Assembly (NCBI GenBank): GCA_038207425.1
Contig: JBBQZU010000005.1
Location: 62,001-126,000 of the forward strand
DNA: 64,000 nucleotides
Origin: JBBQZU01 sp038207425
GTDB taxonomy: Bacteria > Bacteroidota > Bacteroidia > Flavobacteriales_D > Cryomorphaceae
Direction: 5' to 3'
This document shows, piece by piece, positions 18,951 through 28,406 of the stretch. Made by a program: the position numbers and the translations under genes. How positions within the stretch are numbered: the stretch's first letter is position 1; every line of letters starts with the position of its first letter. A model generated the notes under the pieces. The model was not told where the DNA came from, did no database searches, and saw only the letters and a list, made by a program, of their open reading frames with translations.

Positions 18951-19988
18951 ATGAAAAAGATCAGAATTGGAATCAATGGTTTTGGACGAATCGGAAGAGT
19001 ATTTGCAAGAATGGTACTCGCCGATGTGAACAGTCCGATAGAGATCGCAGCCATCAATGATATCGGCTCACCTGCGTCTTTAGCGCATCTTTTGCAATTT
19101 GACAGTATTCACGGCATGTGGCAGGCTGAAGTACACTACAACAAAAATTTCCTCACGGTAAATGGCAAAGATATAAGACTTACTGGCGAACCCGACCCTG
19201 CCAACATACAATGGAATGAGAGTAATTTGGATTTGGTGTTGGAAAGTACCGGCAGATTAAAAACAAGTCAAGATATAGAAAGCCATATCAGGGCCGGAGC
19301 TCCGAGGGTGCTGCTGAGCGCAGTTCCTGCGGGCGAAGATGTAAAAACCATCGTAATGGGTGCCAATGAGCACCTTATTGACGGCCGGGAAAGAATGCTT
19401 TCCAATGCATCGTGTACTACCAATTGTGCAGCTCCCCTGGTTGACGTTGTTGACAGGGCTTTTGCTATTGAGAACGGATACATTACTACGGTACATTCAT
19501 ACACCAGCGATCAGTCATTGCATGACAGGCCCCATAGCGACCTTCGAAGAGCCAGGGCAGCAGCTCTATCAATTATACCAACATCAACCGGCGCAGCGAA
19601 AGCCATCACCAGAATATTTCCAAAACTTGAAGGAAGGCTTGGCGGCGCAGGTATCAGGGTGCCCGTGCCTAATGGATCGCTAACTGATATTACTTATATT
19701 GTTAAGAATAAAACCAATACTGAAGAAGTGAATAACGCCTTCAGAAGTGCTGCAACTGAAGGCAATTGGAAGGGAACACTTCAATATACCGACTTGCCGT
19801 TGGTGAGCTCTGATATAGTTGGTAATAAACACTCATGCGTATTCGACTCGCAACTTACATCAGTACTTGGTAATATGTTAAAGGTGGTGGGCTGGTATGA
19901 CAATGAAATGGGATACTCAGCCAGGCTGGTAGACCTTATTTTATATTGGAGTAAATTGTGGGATCAGAATGATAGCCCAGTAGCTTGA
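18951..19988 (+). CDS. gap: Type I glyceraldehyde-3-phosphate dehydrogenase
   Basis: 345 residues. The NAD-binding start INGFGRIGRVFARM, the catalytic SNASCTTNCAAP (Cys about 155) and the C-terminal GWYDNEMGYSARLVDL are all present. It oxidises and phosphorylates glyceraldehyde-3-phosphate in glycolysis. It begins 5 bp after the upstream terminator without a recognisable TAnnTTTG box. The last 53 bp overlap the convergent lpxH gene, an unusually long 3' overlap. Confidence 0.95.
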   Translation: MKKIRIGINGFGRIGRVFARMVLADVNSPIEIAAINDIGSPASLAHLLQFDSIHGMWQAEVHYNKNFLTVNGKDIRLTGEPDPANIQWNESNLDLVLESTGRLKTSQDIESHIRAGAPRVLLSAVPAGEDVKTIVMGANEHLIDGRERMLSNASCTTNCAAPLVDVVDRAFAIENGYITTVHSYTSDQSLHDRPHSDLRRARAAALSIIPTSTGAAKAITRIFPKLEGRLGGAGIRVPVPNGSLTDITYIVKNKTNTEEVNNAFRSAATEGNWKGTLQYTDLPLVSSDIVGNKHSCVFDSQLTSVLGNMLKVVGWYDNEMGYSARLVDLILYWSKLWDQNDSPVA

Positions 19989-20709
19989 AGCCATTATTAT
20001 CGAGTACCCCGTAGGTAAAATACCGTATCCAGTCGCCCAGGTTGTAGTAAATTGCTCCTGTAGAAAGCCTTATTTGCATGGGAAGATGTCTGTGACCAAA
20101 AATGTAAAAGTCACGCTTTGCGGACTGTTCAAGTTCCTCGCAATAAATAGCCAGCCACTCACCATCTTTGCCCAAAAAGGTTCTGTCGGCTTCCTGACCT
20201 GATTTGCGGCTGATCTGAGAAAAATAATCCGCCAAACCAATTCCGAAATTGGGGTGAAGCCGGGCAAAAAGCCATTGTAAAAACTTGGCCCTGAATACCT
20301 TCTTGATGAATTTATACCCATGATCGCCTGGCCCGAGACCATCGCCGTGGCCTATGTAAAGTTTTTTTCCCGAAAGGGTGCGCTCAATAGGCAACCGATG
20401 CATGATTACACCAATTTCAGTAGGGATATAATCAAAAATCCACATATCATGGTTGCCAATGAACCAATGCACAGGTATGCCTGAATCGGTGATTTCGGCG
20501 AGCTTACCCAGCAGGCGTACATACCCTCTGGGCACCACCTTTCGGTATTCAAACCAAAAGTCAAATACATCGCCGAGAATGAATATTTCTTCGGCATCAG
20601 CTTTAATTTCGTCGAGCCAGGCAACTACCTTTTTTTCGCGTTCCAGACTCGACACCCTGTCAGGCGCACCCAAATGAAAGTCGGAAGCGAAGTAGTACTT
20701 TTTGCTCAT
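19936..20709 (-). CDS. lpxH: UDP-2,3-diacylglucosamine diphosphatase (LpxH-type metallophosphoesterase)
   Basis: 257 residues from ATG 20709. Calcineurin-like metal motifs are complete: SDFHLGAP (about 8), GDVFDFWFEY, GNHDMW, GHGDGLGPGD and FGHRHLP. The cap helices between the NHD and GHGD motifs fit LpxH, which makes lipid X in lipid A synthesis. LpxK is encoded 4 kb away in the same run. The 3' end overlaps gap by 53 bp, reading into its last 17 codons on the opposite strand. Confidence 0.88.
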   Translation of the reverse strand: MSKKYYFASDFHLGAPDRVSSLEREKKVVAWLDEIKADAEEIFILGDVFDFWFEYRKVVPRGYVRLLGKLAEITDSGIPVHWFIGNHDMWIFDYIPTEIGVIMHRLPIERTLSGKKLYIGHGDGLGPGDHGYKFIKKVFRAKFLQWLFARLHPNFGIGLADYFSQISRKSGQEADRTFLGKDGEWLAIYCEELEQSAKRDFYIFGHRHLPMQIRLSTGAIYYNLGDWIRYFTYGVLDNNGFKLLGYHSDPTIYSNIK

Positions 20710-20732
20710 TTTCAATTTGACGGATACCTGCC

Positions 20733-21863
20733 TTAAGCGCCGAAAATTTGTTCGAGTCTGCGTTCCAGAGCTTCAGCCCTAAGCTTGGTTTCCAAAATTT
20801 TACCATCCGGATCTACCAGTACTGTAAATGGAATGCCCTGCACATTGTAAAGCTGCGCTGCTGCAGATTGCCAGAGTTGAAGGTCGCTGACGTGTATCCA
20901 TCTCAGCTTGTCAGTCTCGATGGCCTGCACCCACTGCTCGCGGTCCTTGTCCAGCGAAACGCCCAATATTTCAAAGTTTTTGTTTCTGTACTTTTCGTAG
21001 ACCTTAACCACATTGGGGTTTTCCATTCTACATGGCTTGCACCACGACGCCCAAAAGTCTATCAGCACGTATTTCCCTCTCAGCGACGAAAGGGTTACAA
21101 CTTTACCTGAAGGATCAGGCAAACTGATCTCCGGAGCCATACTGCCCGGTGCGAGGATCGATTCAAGTTTAGCCTGCCGCTCTTGTTGCCCTACAGCTTC
21201 AGCTAAATTATCATAGAAGAAATTGCCCTGCATGCGCGGACCCAAGCCATCTCTCACTTTTGTGAAGGTGGCAATATCCTCGCGGATATTCAGCGATTGC
21301 AATACCGAGAAGGTTACTGCATTTGATGGATCAGATTCTATAAGATTGATTTTATAGGTTCTGAATTCTTCCTGCATGTCTTTGTAGTTGCTGCTTACAA
21401 CTGCGCGTCCTTCACGGTCGCCTTCTGATGCTAGGGTTTGCATAATGCGCATCATGGAGTCCAGTTTTTGCTCGTATGATGTGGCTGCGATAAAATAGTT
21501 GCGAATAGCTTCGCTGTCGCCCGAGCCATTCACTTCATAGGTTTTTTCTAGTGTATTGAAGTCGGCTTTTATTGCGATTTTGGCCAAGCTGTCAAAAGCC
21601 AGAACTATTGGCTTTAAGGTCTCTACCTGCAAGGTATAGAAAGTAAGCCTGTCCGACGGAACAGGAATCGTGAATTTGCCATTTGCCGTGAGCGTGGCTT
21701 TGCCAATTGTATCGGTTCTATTGGCGCTGTAGCCAATCAGTGCCACTGTTTTACCATCGGCGTTGGTAATCACTCCGCTCACTTCGGGTCCATTGTTATT
21801 ATCGCCTGTGCAGGCTGCAGCCAATGCTGCGATCATTGAAAATGCGGCTACAGTTCTTTTCAT
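20733..21863 (-). CDS. TlpA-family thiol:disulfide lipoprotein (DUF4369 + thioredoxin)
   Basis: 376 residues. A lipoprotein signal (MIAALAAACTGDN, Cys about 18) places it in the envelope. The N-terminal half is a DUF4369-type beta domain (GVITNADGKTVALIGYS), then a helical linker and a C-terminal AhpC/TSA-thioredoxin domain with an intact active site FWASWCKPCRMENP and cis-Pro GIPFTVLVDP. It likely handles thiol redox in the periplasm. The start overlaps the gatB stop by four bases (ATGA). Confidence 0.88.
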   Translation of the reverse strand: MKRTVAAFSMIAALAAACTGDNNNGPEVSGVITNADGKTVALIGYSANRTDTIGKATLTANGKFTIPVPSDRLTFYTLQVETLKPIVLAFDSLAKIAIKADFNTLEKTYEVNGSGDSEAIRNYFIAATSYEQKLDSMMRIMQTLASEGDREGRAVVSSNYKDMQEEFRTYKINLIESDPSNAVTFSVLQSLNIREDIATFTKVRDGLGPRMQGNFFYDNLAEAVGQQERQAKLESILAPGSMAPEISLPDPSGKVVTLSSLRGKYVLIDFWASWCKPCRMENPNVVKVYEKYRNKNFEILGVSLDKDREQWVQAIETDKLRWIHVSDLQLWQSAAAQLYNVQGIPFTVLVDPDGKILETKLRAEALERRLEQIFGA

Positions 21864-23326
21864 TGTTCGAGTAGTTTTTTGATTATTTCGGTTGCCATTT
21901 TTGGATTTGCCTTTCGGTCTGATAGCTTCATTACTTCACCCATAAAAAGGCCAAGCATCCCTTTATTGCCATTTTTGTAAGCTTCTACCTTTTCGGGATA
22001 GCTTGCAAGGGCTTTTTTTGAAAGTTCTTCGATCCAAAGATCATCGCTTTTCTGCATGAGTTGCTCCTGCTCCGCAATTTCTTCGGGCCAGCGATCAGGG
22101 TTTTGTAGCATCTTTGGAAATAGCTGTTGCGAAGCGGTGCTATTGCTTACCTTATCGGCATCTATCAGTGCTATGAGGGCAGCAATTTTTTCAGCTTTCA
22201 GCGGAAATTCTTCTATGCTGATAGCCAATTGGTTGAGGTGCGATTTTATGTCGCCCATCACCCAGTTGGCCGCAGCCTTATAATTGCCCGTATGCTTGAT
22301 CAACTCATCGTAGTATAACGCAATGCCTCTGGTTTCAACGAGGTTTGCAGCATCGTATTCCGAGAGCTGAAGTTCTTTAGTATAACGCTCAAATAGTTGT
22401 GAGGGAAGGGGAGGCATGCCTTTTTTTACTTTCTCTATCGCCTCTTCAGTCAAACTCAGCGGCTGTAAGTCGGGCTCGGGAAAGTAGCGGTAATCGTGGG
22501 CATCTTCTTTTCCCCTTAGGGTGAAGGTGCTGCCATTTACAGCATCAAAGCTGCGAGTTTGTTGCTCAACGGCGCCTCCGGCTTCTACTATGGCAATTTG
22601 CCTTTTCATTTCATAGTCTATGGCTCTTTGTACATTGCGAAGTGAGTTCATATTCTTCACTTCACAGCGGTTGCCGAATTGACTTGCCCCTTTAAGCATT
22701 ACCGATACGTTGGCATCACAGCGCATACTTCCCTCTTCCAAATTGCCATCGCATACATCGAGGTAGCGCACAATGCGGCGTATTTCGGCAAGGTAGTTAT
22801 AGGCTTCTTCAAGCGTACGGATATCAGGTTCTGACACTATTTCGAGCAGAGGCACACCGGCGCGGTTCAGGTCAACCAAAGTATTATAAGGTTCCTGATC
22901 GTGTATGCTTTTGCCAGCATCTTCTTCTATATGTATCCTAGTAATTCCTATGCGGCGGTTTTCTCCCTTTTCATTCTTCACCACCATATAGCCACCTGTA
23001 CATATTGGTGTTTTGTCCTGCGTTATCTGGTAGCCTTTCGGCAAATCGGCATAGAAATAGTTCTTACGGGCGAAATACATATTGTGCGCTATGCTGCAGT
23101 TGGTAGCAATACCTAGTCGAATAGCATGTTCAATTACTTTGTGGTTTAGCCTCGGCAGCGTACCCGGGTGCCCTAAGGTAAGCGGACAAGTATTTGCATT
23201 TGGCAAACTGCCGAATGCATTCATAGCACCCGAAAATGCTTTGGATTTGGTGAGAAGCTGTATGTGGATTTCGAGCCCTACTACGAGCTGGTATTTATCT
23301 AATATTTCAGTGCGCTCTTCGATCAT
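21860..23326 (-). CDS. gatB: Asp/Glu-tRNA(Asn/Gln) amidotransferase subunit B
   Basis: 488 residues, full length. VVGLEIHIQLLTKSKAFS at the start, the GatB core YFYADLPKGYQITQ and RIHIEEDAGKSIHD, the signature VDLNRAGVPLLEIVSEPDIR, and a C-terminal YqeY-like tail ending MGEVMKLSDRKANPKMATEII. With GatA and GatC, which are not in the window, it amidates mischarged tRNA. It overlaps both neighbours by four bases. Confidence 0.96.
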   Translation of the reverse strand: MIEERTEILDKYQLVVGLEIHIQLLTKSKAFSGAMNAFGSLPNANTCPLTLGHPGTLPRLNHKVIEHAIRLGIATNCSIAHNMYFARKNYFYADLPKGYQITQDKTPICTGGYMVVKNEKGENRRIGITRIHIEEDAGKSIHDQEPYNTLVDLNRAGVPLLEIVSEPDIRTLEEAYNYLAEIRRIVRYLDVCDGNLEEGSMRCDANVSVMLKGASQFGNRCEVKNMNSLRNVQRAIDYEMKRQIAIVEAGGAVEQQTRSFDAVNGSTFTLRGKEDAHDYRYFPEPDLQPLSLTEEAIEKVKKGMPPLPSQLFERYTKELQLSEYDAANLVETRGIALYYDELIKHTGNYKAAANWVMGDIKSHLNQLAISIEEFPLKAEKIAALIALIDADKVSNSTASQQLFPKMLQNPDRWPEEIAEQEQLMQKSDDLWIEELSKKALASYPEKVEAYKNGNKGMLGLFMGEVMKLSDRKANPKMATEIIKKLLEQ

Positions 23327-24135
23327 AAGTTTTCGATCAGCCCTTTAAAAAGGGTTGTCATTTTAGATGAGGCTTTATTGGCTGCAGCCACCACATCATC
23401 ATGGGTTGTTTTTACTATTCGGCCTTCCACGCCTAGATCGGTTATTACGCTAACGCCAAAACATTGCATACCCATATGGTGCGCTGCTATTACCTCGGGT
23501 ACCGTGCTCATACCTACTGCGTCGGCGCCAATCACACGTATGTAGTGATATTCTGCAGGGGTTTCGAGACAAGGCCCGCTCAACCCTGCATACACACCTC
23601 GTTGCACGTCAATGCCATTTTCTCTTGCTACATGCATGGCTTTGGCGATAAGGCTTTTATTGTAGGTTTCGCTCATATCAGGAAACCTCGTGCCCCATTC
23701 ATCATTGTTAGGCCCTATGAGTGGATTTGTTGGAAACAGGTTTATATGGTCCGTTATCACCATCAGATCGCCTATTTCAAAATTGCCATTTACACCGCCA
23801 CAGGCGTTTGATACAAATAGGTATTTTGCGCCAAGTAGCGCCATAAGCCGCACTGGTGCTACTACCTGGTTCATTCCATAGCCTTCATAAAAATGAAACC
23901 TGCCCTTCATGGCCATTACCTTTCGCCCTCCGAAATGCCCGAATATTAGCTCGCCGGCATGACCTGCAACGGTAGATTTCGGAAATTCGGGTATATCACT
24001 GTAAGCAATCTTCATTGCTACATTAATATGGTCAGCGAGGGCCCCAAGTCCTGAGCCAAGTATGATGCCCACTTCAGGCAAAAAAGGTGCCTTCTCTTTC
24101 AAAAAGGAAAGTGGAAGCTCAAGGGTGTTCGACAT
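23323..24135 (-). CDS. Purine nucleoside phosphorylase
   Basis: 270 residues. Trimeric PNP family motifs: ILGSGLGALAD, the phosphate site GHAGELIFGHFGGRKVMAMKGRFHFYEGY (about 60-90), FVSNACGGVN, and GADAVGMSTVPEVIAA. It cleaves purine nucleosides with phosphate for salvage. The 5' end overlaps lpxK by 17 bp and the 3' end overlaps gatB by 4 bp, so it is the middle of a compact operon. Confidence 0.94.
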   Translation of the reverse strand: MSNTLELPLSFLKEKAPFLPEVGIILGSGLGALADHINVAMKIAYSDIPEFPKSTVAGHAGELIFGHFGGRKVMAMKGRFHFYEGYGMNQVVAPVRLMALLGAKYLFVSNACGGVNGNFEIGDLMVITDHINLFPTNPLIGPNNDEWGTRFPDMSETYNKSLIAKAMHVARENGIDVQRGVYAGLSGPCLETPAEYHYIRVIGADAVGMSTVPEVIAAHHMGMQCFGVSVITDLGVEGRIVKTTHDDVVAAANKASSKMTTLFKGLIENL

Positions 24136-25177
24136 AAGTAGTAATCAATTTAATCAGGCCTGAGCTGTCATCATTGAGCCGGGCTTCAATTTCCCAGTAG
24201 TATGCAGGTATTTCTACCAGCATTTCACGTCCATGTGTATTCATCATACGCATGGCATCTTTCTCAGTGGTGAGCAGGGCTGCCCGGCCGGGCGCAAAAC
24301 TACCAATAAATTCCCGAAAGCGCTGAAAATCTGATTTGCTGAATTGGTGGTGATCTCCAAAAGCAAAGTGCTGTGCAATATGGTACTTTGAAGCAACTTT
24401 TTCAGCAAACAGGGCGGGATTGGCGATGCCGGTTACAAGCAGCAATTGAAGTTCGGGCGGAGTGCTTTCGCCGAACGGATTTTCCAAAACTGTTGAAGTG
24501 TTTACTGGTTTTATTTTGCCATAGGCAATGCTGCTGAAGTATATCGGAATACCCAAATAAGCCAGCCTGCTTCTAAAGATTTTTTTTTGTGCTGCGGTGG
24601 CATTATCGGGGCATTTGGTAACGATGACCGCCTGTGCCCCTTTAGCTCTTATCGATGTATCGCGAAGATTGCCTGCAGGCAAAACATGGTCGTTGAAAAA
24701 AGGCTCCTGCCAGGTGGTAAGAAGTATGTTTAGTCCCCCTTTAATTTTGCGGTGCTGAAGCGCATCGTCGAGTACAATTATTTCAGTATTTGGATTTCGT
24801 TTCGTGATATACTCAATACCCCTGAGCCGGTTTTCATCTACTACCACCCTCACTTCAGTATGTTTCCGAGATATTAACAAGGGCTCATCTCCGGCCATTT
24901 CTGCGGTACTTTCAGCATTTACCGCCACAGTACCTTCACTACTCCGGCCATACCCTCTACTTAAAAATGCAGCTTTTTTACCCCGCAGCATACTGAGTAT
25001 AAGCGCTGCGTGAGGCGTTTTACCTGTACCTCCCAGCGATAAGTTGCCTAGCACAATTGTCTTTACAGCAGGCGCTGCGGATGAGATAATACCCTTATCA
25101 TACAGCAGGTTGCGTATGGTGAGAATCCCTGCGTATATCCACGAGAGGGGTAATAATAAAAGGCGTAGTCTGCGCAA
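24119..25177 (-). CDS. lpxK: Tetraacyldisaccharide 4'-kinase (lipid A)
   Basis: 352 residues. Walker A GNLSLGGTGKTPH (about 45-57), FLSRGYGRSSEG, GDEPLLI, VDENRLRG and VLDDALQHRKI are diagnostic of LpxK, the inner-membrane kinase that phosphorylates the lipid A disaccharide. An in-frame stop lies just upstream and there is no ATG nearby, so the start is TTG at 25177. It heads the operon lpxK - PNP - gatB - tlpA - lpxH, driven by a TATATTTG box at 25201-25208. Confidence 0.93.
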   Translation of the reverse strand: MRRLRLLLLPLSWIYAGILTIRNLLYDKGIISSAAPAVKTIVLGNLSLGGTGKTPHAALILSMLRGKKAAFLSRGYGRSSEGTVAVNAESTAEMAGDEPLLISRKHTEVRVVVDENRLRGIEYITKRNPNTEIIVLDDALQHRKIKGGLNILLTTWQEPFFNDHVLPAGNLRDTSIRAKGAQAVIVTKCPDNATAAQKKIFRSRLAYLGIPIYFSSIAYGKIKPVNTSTVLENPFGESTPPELQLLLVTGIANPALFAEKVASKYHIAQHFAFGDHHQFSKSDFQRFREFIGSFAPGRAALLTTEKDAMRMMNTHGREMLVEIPAYYWEIEARLNDDSSGLIKLITTYVEHP

Positions 25178-25181
25178 TTCC

Positions 25182-25189
25182 TACATTTG
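25182..25189 (+). promoter_or_regulatory. -7 box TACATTTG for the Nif3-like gene
   Basis: TACATTTG matches TAnnTTTG, 24 bp before the Nif3-like ATG. There is no TTG at the right upstream distance. Confidence 0.45.
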
Positions 25190-25200
25190 TAGCTCGATCG

Positions 25201-25208
25201 CAAATATA
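25201..25208 (-). promoter_or_regulatory. -7 box TATATTTG for the lpxK operon
   Basis: Read on the minus strand the site is TATATTTG, 23 bp before the lpxK TTG start. It faces the plus-strand box at 25182-25189 within a 36-bp gap, so the two promoters cross each other. Confidence 0.5.
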
Positions 25209-25213
25209 GAACG

Positions 25214-26308
25214 ATGCTGATAAAAGATGTGGTACAATATCTCGGTGAATGGGCGCCGCAGGCTTACGCCGAAAGTTATGACAATGTAGGCCTTCTCGTG
25301 GGCAACCCTTTGAATAAAATAACAGGCGTGCTGGTAAGCCTTGATTGCACCGAAGCGGTAGTTGCCGAAGCCGTTCAAAAGGGGTGTAATTTGATAGTGA
25401 GTCACCACCCGATAATTTTTAAGGGTATAAAAAGTCTTACAGGGGCCAATTATGTGGAGCGTACTGTGATGATGGCCATTAAAAATGATGTTTCGCTTTA
25501 CGCCATCCATACGAACCTCGATAGTATTACCACGGGAGTAAATCACCGCATTGCATCGCTATTGGGACTGATGAATCTCAAAATTCTCAAGCCTAAAATA
25601 GACATTTTGCGAAAGCTCACCTACTACACACCGACTGCTGATGCTGAGAAGGTAAGGCTCGCTGTATTTGAAGCCGGCGCAGGAGTGATAGCCCATTACA
25701 GCGATTGCAGCTTCAACATAGATGGCACAGGAACGTATACTCCCGGTGCCGGTTCTGATCCTTATGAAGGTAAGGTGGGTGTGCCATCCATTGCTGCTGA
25801 AGTTCGCACCGAAGTGCTATTGCCTGCATACCTTGAAGGTAGGGTGATAGATGCGATGAAGCGCGCACATCCCTATGAGGAAGTGGCTTATTATCTCAGT
25901 TCATTGGCCAATGAAAATCAATACGTCGGTTCAGGTATGGTCGGTGAACTCGCCGGGGAAGTTGACGAATTATCGTTCCTTGAGTTTACAAAGAAAACAA
26001 TGGCAGCAGGTGTGGTGAAATATACCGCGTTCAGGAATAAGCCGGTAAAGAGCGTGGCAATTTGCGGTGGCTCTGGAAGTTTTTTGCTTGGCGATGCCAT
26101 TAGCGCCGGAGCAGACGTTTTCATTACGGGCGACTTCAAGTACCATGAGTTTTTTGATGCAGAAAGTAAGATTGTCATTGCTGATATTGGACACTATGAA
26201 AGTGAGCAATTTACAATTAACCTGATTGCTGAAAAACTAAGTGAAAAATTTAGTAATTTTGCGACCCGTTTAACGGAAGTAAATACAAATCCCATACACT
26301 ACCTGTAA
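25214..26308 (+). CDS. Nif3-like dinuclear metal center protein (YbgI/YqfO type)
   Basis: 364 residues, the long YqfO-like form. ESYDNVGLLVGNPLNKITGV, VSHHPIIF, AIHTNLDSITTGVN and the C-terminal GDFKYHEFFDAE, DIGHYESEQF carry the metal-binding His, Asp and Glu residues. Between the two halves (about 130-240) lies the PII-like insert. The family forms a hexameric toroid with a metal pair; it has been annotated as GTP cyclohydrolase I type 2, but its activity is unsettled. It is followed after 3 bp by the DUF164-type gene, a conserved bacteroidota pair. Confidence 0.92.
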   Translation: MLIKDVVQYLGEWAPQAYAESYDNVGLLVGNPLNKITGVLVSLDCTEAVVAEAVQKGCNLIVSHHPIIFKGIKSLTGANYVERTVMMAIKNDVSLYAIHTNLDSITTGVNHRIASLLGLMNLKILKPKIDILRKLTYYTPTADAEKVRLAVFEAGAGVIAHYSDCSFNIDGTGTYTPGAGSDPYEGKVGVPSIAAEVRTEVLLPAYLEGRVIDAMKRAHPYEEVAYYLSSLANENQYVGSGMVGELAGEVDELSFLEFTKKTMAAGVVKYTAFRNKPVKSVAICGGSGSFLLGDAISAGADVFITGDFKYHEFFDAESKIVIADIGHYESEQFTINLIAEKLSEKFSNFATRLTEVNTNPIHYL

Positions 26309-26311
26309 CAC

Positions 26312-27106
26312 ATGGCCGCAGTAAAAACCAAAACGGTAATATCTACCGAAGACAAGCTCAGAGCGCTATACAGCCTTCAGATCGTAGACTCCCGAGTAGA
26401 CCAGATCCGCATCATCAGAGGTGAATTGCCTTTAGAAGTGCAGGACCTAGAAGATGAGATAGAAGGTCTTGAAACCCGCTCGCGCAAAATGCAGGAGGAA
26501 CGCGATGCTCTTGACAAAGAAATTTCTGACAAGAAAAACAACATCACCGATTCTAAGTCGCTAATCAAGAAATACAAAGAGCAGCAGAACAATGTTCGCA
26601 ACAACCGCGAATTTGAATCGCTCAGCAAAGAATTAGAATTTCAGGAACTTGAAATCAAGCTTGCCGAAAAGCGCATTAAGGAATTTAAGGCTAAGATTGA
26701 TTCAAAGGAAGAAATGCATAAAGCTACACAAGATCAACTTGATGGCCGCAAAAAAGACCTTGATCTTAAGCGCAAGGAATTGGATGAAATCATTGACGAA
26801 ACCCGCCGTGAAGAAGACTTGCTGATCAATCTTTCAAAAGATGCAGAGAAGAATATCGATGCACGATTGGTAACTGCCTACAAAAGAATACGTCAGGGTT
26901 CGAAGAATGGTCTTGCCGTAGTACCTATTGAGCGTGAAGCTTCAGCAGGTTCATACATCACTATTCCACCTCAGCGACAGCTTGATGTGGCAGCCCGCCA
27001 GAAAATAATTGTAGATGAGCACAGCGGTCGCATACTTGTTGATGCAGCCCTTGCCGTTGAAGAGCAGGAGCGAATGGATGCTCAGATAGCTAAGCTTTTG
27101 AAGTAA
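26312..27106 (+). CDS. DUF164/CdsZ-type coiled-coil protein with a degenerate (cysteine-less) zinc ribbon
   Basis: 264 residues. Residues 15-195 are a long antiparallel coiled coil containing the family signature KYKEQQNNVRNNREFESLSKE. The C-terminal segment aligns with the C4 zinc ribbon of relatives: they have Cys-Gly-Gly-Cys before IPPQRQLD and Val-Cys-Glu-His-Cys-Gly before RILVD. Here the same places read ASAGS and VDEHSG, so all four zinc-binding cysteines are absent while the surrounding residues are kept. The family is thought to be a nucleic-acid or cargo-binding adaptor. Partner gene: the Nif3-like protein upstream. Confidence 0.85.
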   Translation: MAAVKTKTVISTEDKLRALYSLQIVDSRVDQIRIIRGELPLEVQDLEDEIEGLETRSRKMQEERDALDKEISDKKNNITDSKSLIKKYKEQQNNVRNNREFESLSKELEFQELEIKLAEKRIKEFKAKIDSKEEMHKATQDQLDGRKKDLDLKRKELDEIIDETRREEDLLINLSKDAEKNIDARLVTAYKRIRQGSKNGLAVVPIEREASAGSYITIPPQRQLDVAARQKIIVDEHSGRILVDAALAVEEQERMDAQIAKLLK

Positions 27107-27130
27107 TTTCTTAAGCGTTTTTGTGATACA

Positions 27131-27165
27131 AAAAACCCGCACCAATACGATTGGTGCGGGTTTTT
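27131..27165. terminator. Strong bidirectional terminator hairpin
   Basis: A perfect 15-bp stem (27131-27145 with 27151-27165) and a 5-base loop, flanked by A5 on one side and T5 on the other. It can end the Nif3/DUF164 transcript and, on the other strand, the broken T9SS gene. Confidence 0.88.
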
Positions 27166-27284
27166 CAATTTCAGCCCAATTCACAATACTGTTCTTCTCC
27201 AGGCAGTTTTTGTTTCAGTTGCATGGCTAATCCTTATAATAAAACATGATGGATTGGTTGCTTATTGATGAGTAGAAGCGCGCA

Positions 27285-28206
27285 CTAATGCTGCACCATC
27301 ACTCTCTGAGTACTTCTATGGTCAGTACCGTCGGCAGTAAGCAAGTATATCCCTGCGGGTAGGTCTCCGAGATTCACAGTTGCAAGTTGACTCGTTGCTG
27401 CTTTTATCAATACGGGCTGCCCAAGTAGATTGCTCACCACGATGCGGTGAATGGGAAAAGGCGCCCACACATTTACAATACCTCCTTTAGGATTGGGATA
27501 TACCTTCAGTTTACCGGTTTCTTTTTCCACATTCTTGCTGCCCAGGGAGTTGAGCCCTGAGTAGAATGCTATATACGTGGAGTTTATGGGTGTTTCTATT
27601 GTAGGCGCCATCCCCGATGGGTCGTAGTTGCAATACGTCAATCCGTGGGTATTGCCTTGCACATTTAAAGTACCGCCATTATAATCAACCATATATTCAA
27701 TTCTCGGGGCGGCATTATTGGTCTCGAAAGGAATGGTGCAGAAACCCAGAAATTCCAAGTCTTCATTCAGCCATTATATTGATATGAACCTGCCGGGAGA
27801 GAGTATTTTGTCTGATAGGCTTATGTCACCATTCGACATTTCGCGCTTAAAGACAGCCGGACTTCCATCGGTGTTTTGATGCACATTGACCCAGGCCAGT
27901 TGATTCCCTATTCTAAAGATATGCTCCTTAAATGCATTGTTATTTCCCGCTAGGTTGTTGGAATGGCTGCTGTTCAGCTTCAGATCAAACGACAATTTCG
28001 AAGCAGGTTCAACTCCTGCTGTTATCTTGCAGATGCAACGCGCTGAGAATGCGCAAGTATATCCGGGAAGCATGGCATTATATTCCTGTGGATGGCCAAA
28101 TACATCCTTCAAATAGATCGGAAGTGTAGTCCTGAGCCATTGATTGGGATGTGGTTGATGCAAGGAGTAGCATTGAAATCAATATTTCAAATGCAGTCTT
28201 TCGCAA
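27285..28206 (-). pseudogene. Broken T9SS-secreted protein gene
   Basis: Three pieces read as one gene. A signal-peptide piece (LRKTAFEILISMLLLASTTS, then SMAQDYTSDLFEG) lies in one frame with only a TTG (28206) in place of a start ATG. Near 28100 the frame shifts to a segment with VFGHPQEYNAMLPGYTCAFS that runs to an in-frame TAA at 27774-27776. The same frame then continues (WLNEDLEFLGF) into an intact type A sorting domain, LKVYPNPKGGIVNVW ... LPAGIYLLTADG ... QRVMVQH. So it carries one frameshift, one nonsense codon and probably a lost start. The function of the parent protein is unknown. Confidence 0.75.
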
Positions 28207-28406
28207 TCCACCATCATTAAATTTAAATAACTGATAGCCAGTGTGTGTGTGCGTGTAGCATAATAATTGATTATTTGTGCAACATGAATGTCTAAAATAT
28301 AATTGAAACGCACACCACAGCTCAAAGAGCTGAGTAAGCCAATGATTCATGAAGTAGAAAGATATTGCAATACTAGTCTCTTCAGTTACTGCAATGAAAC
28401 CATATG

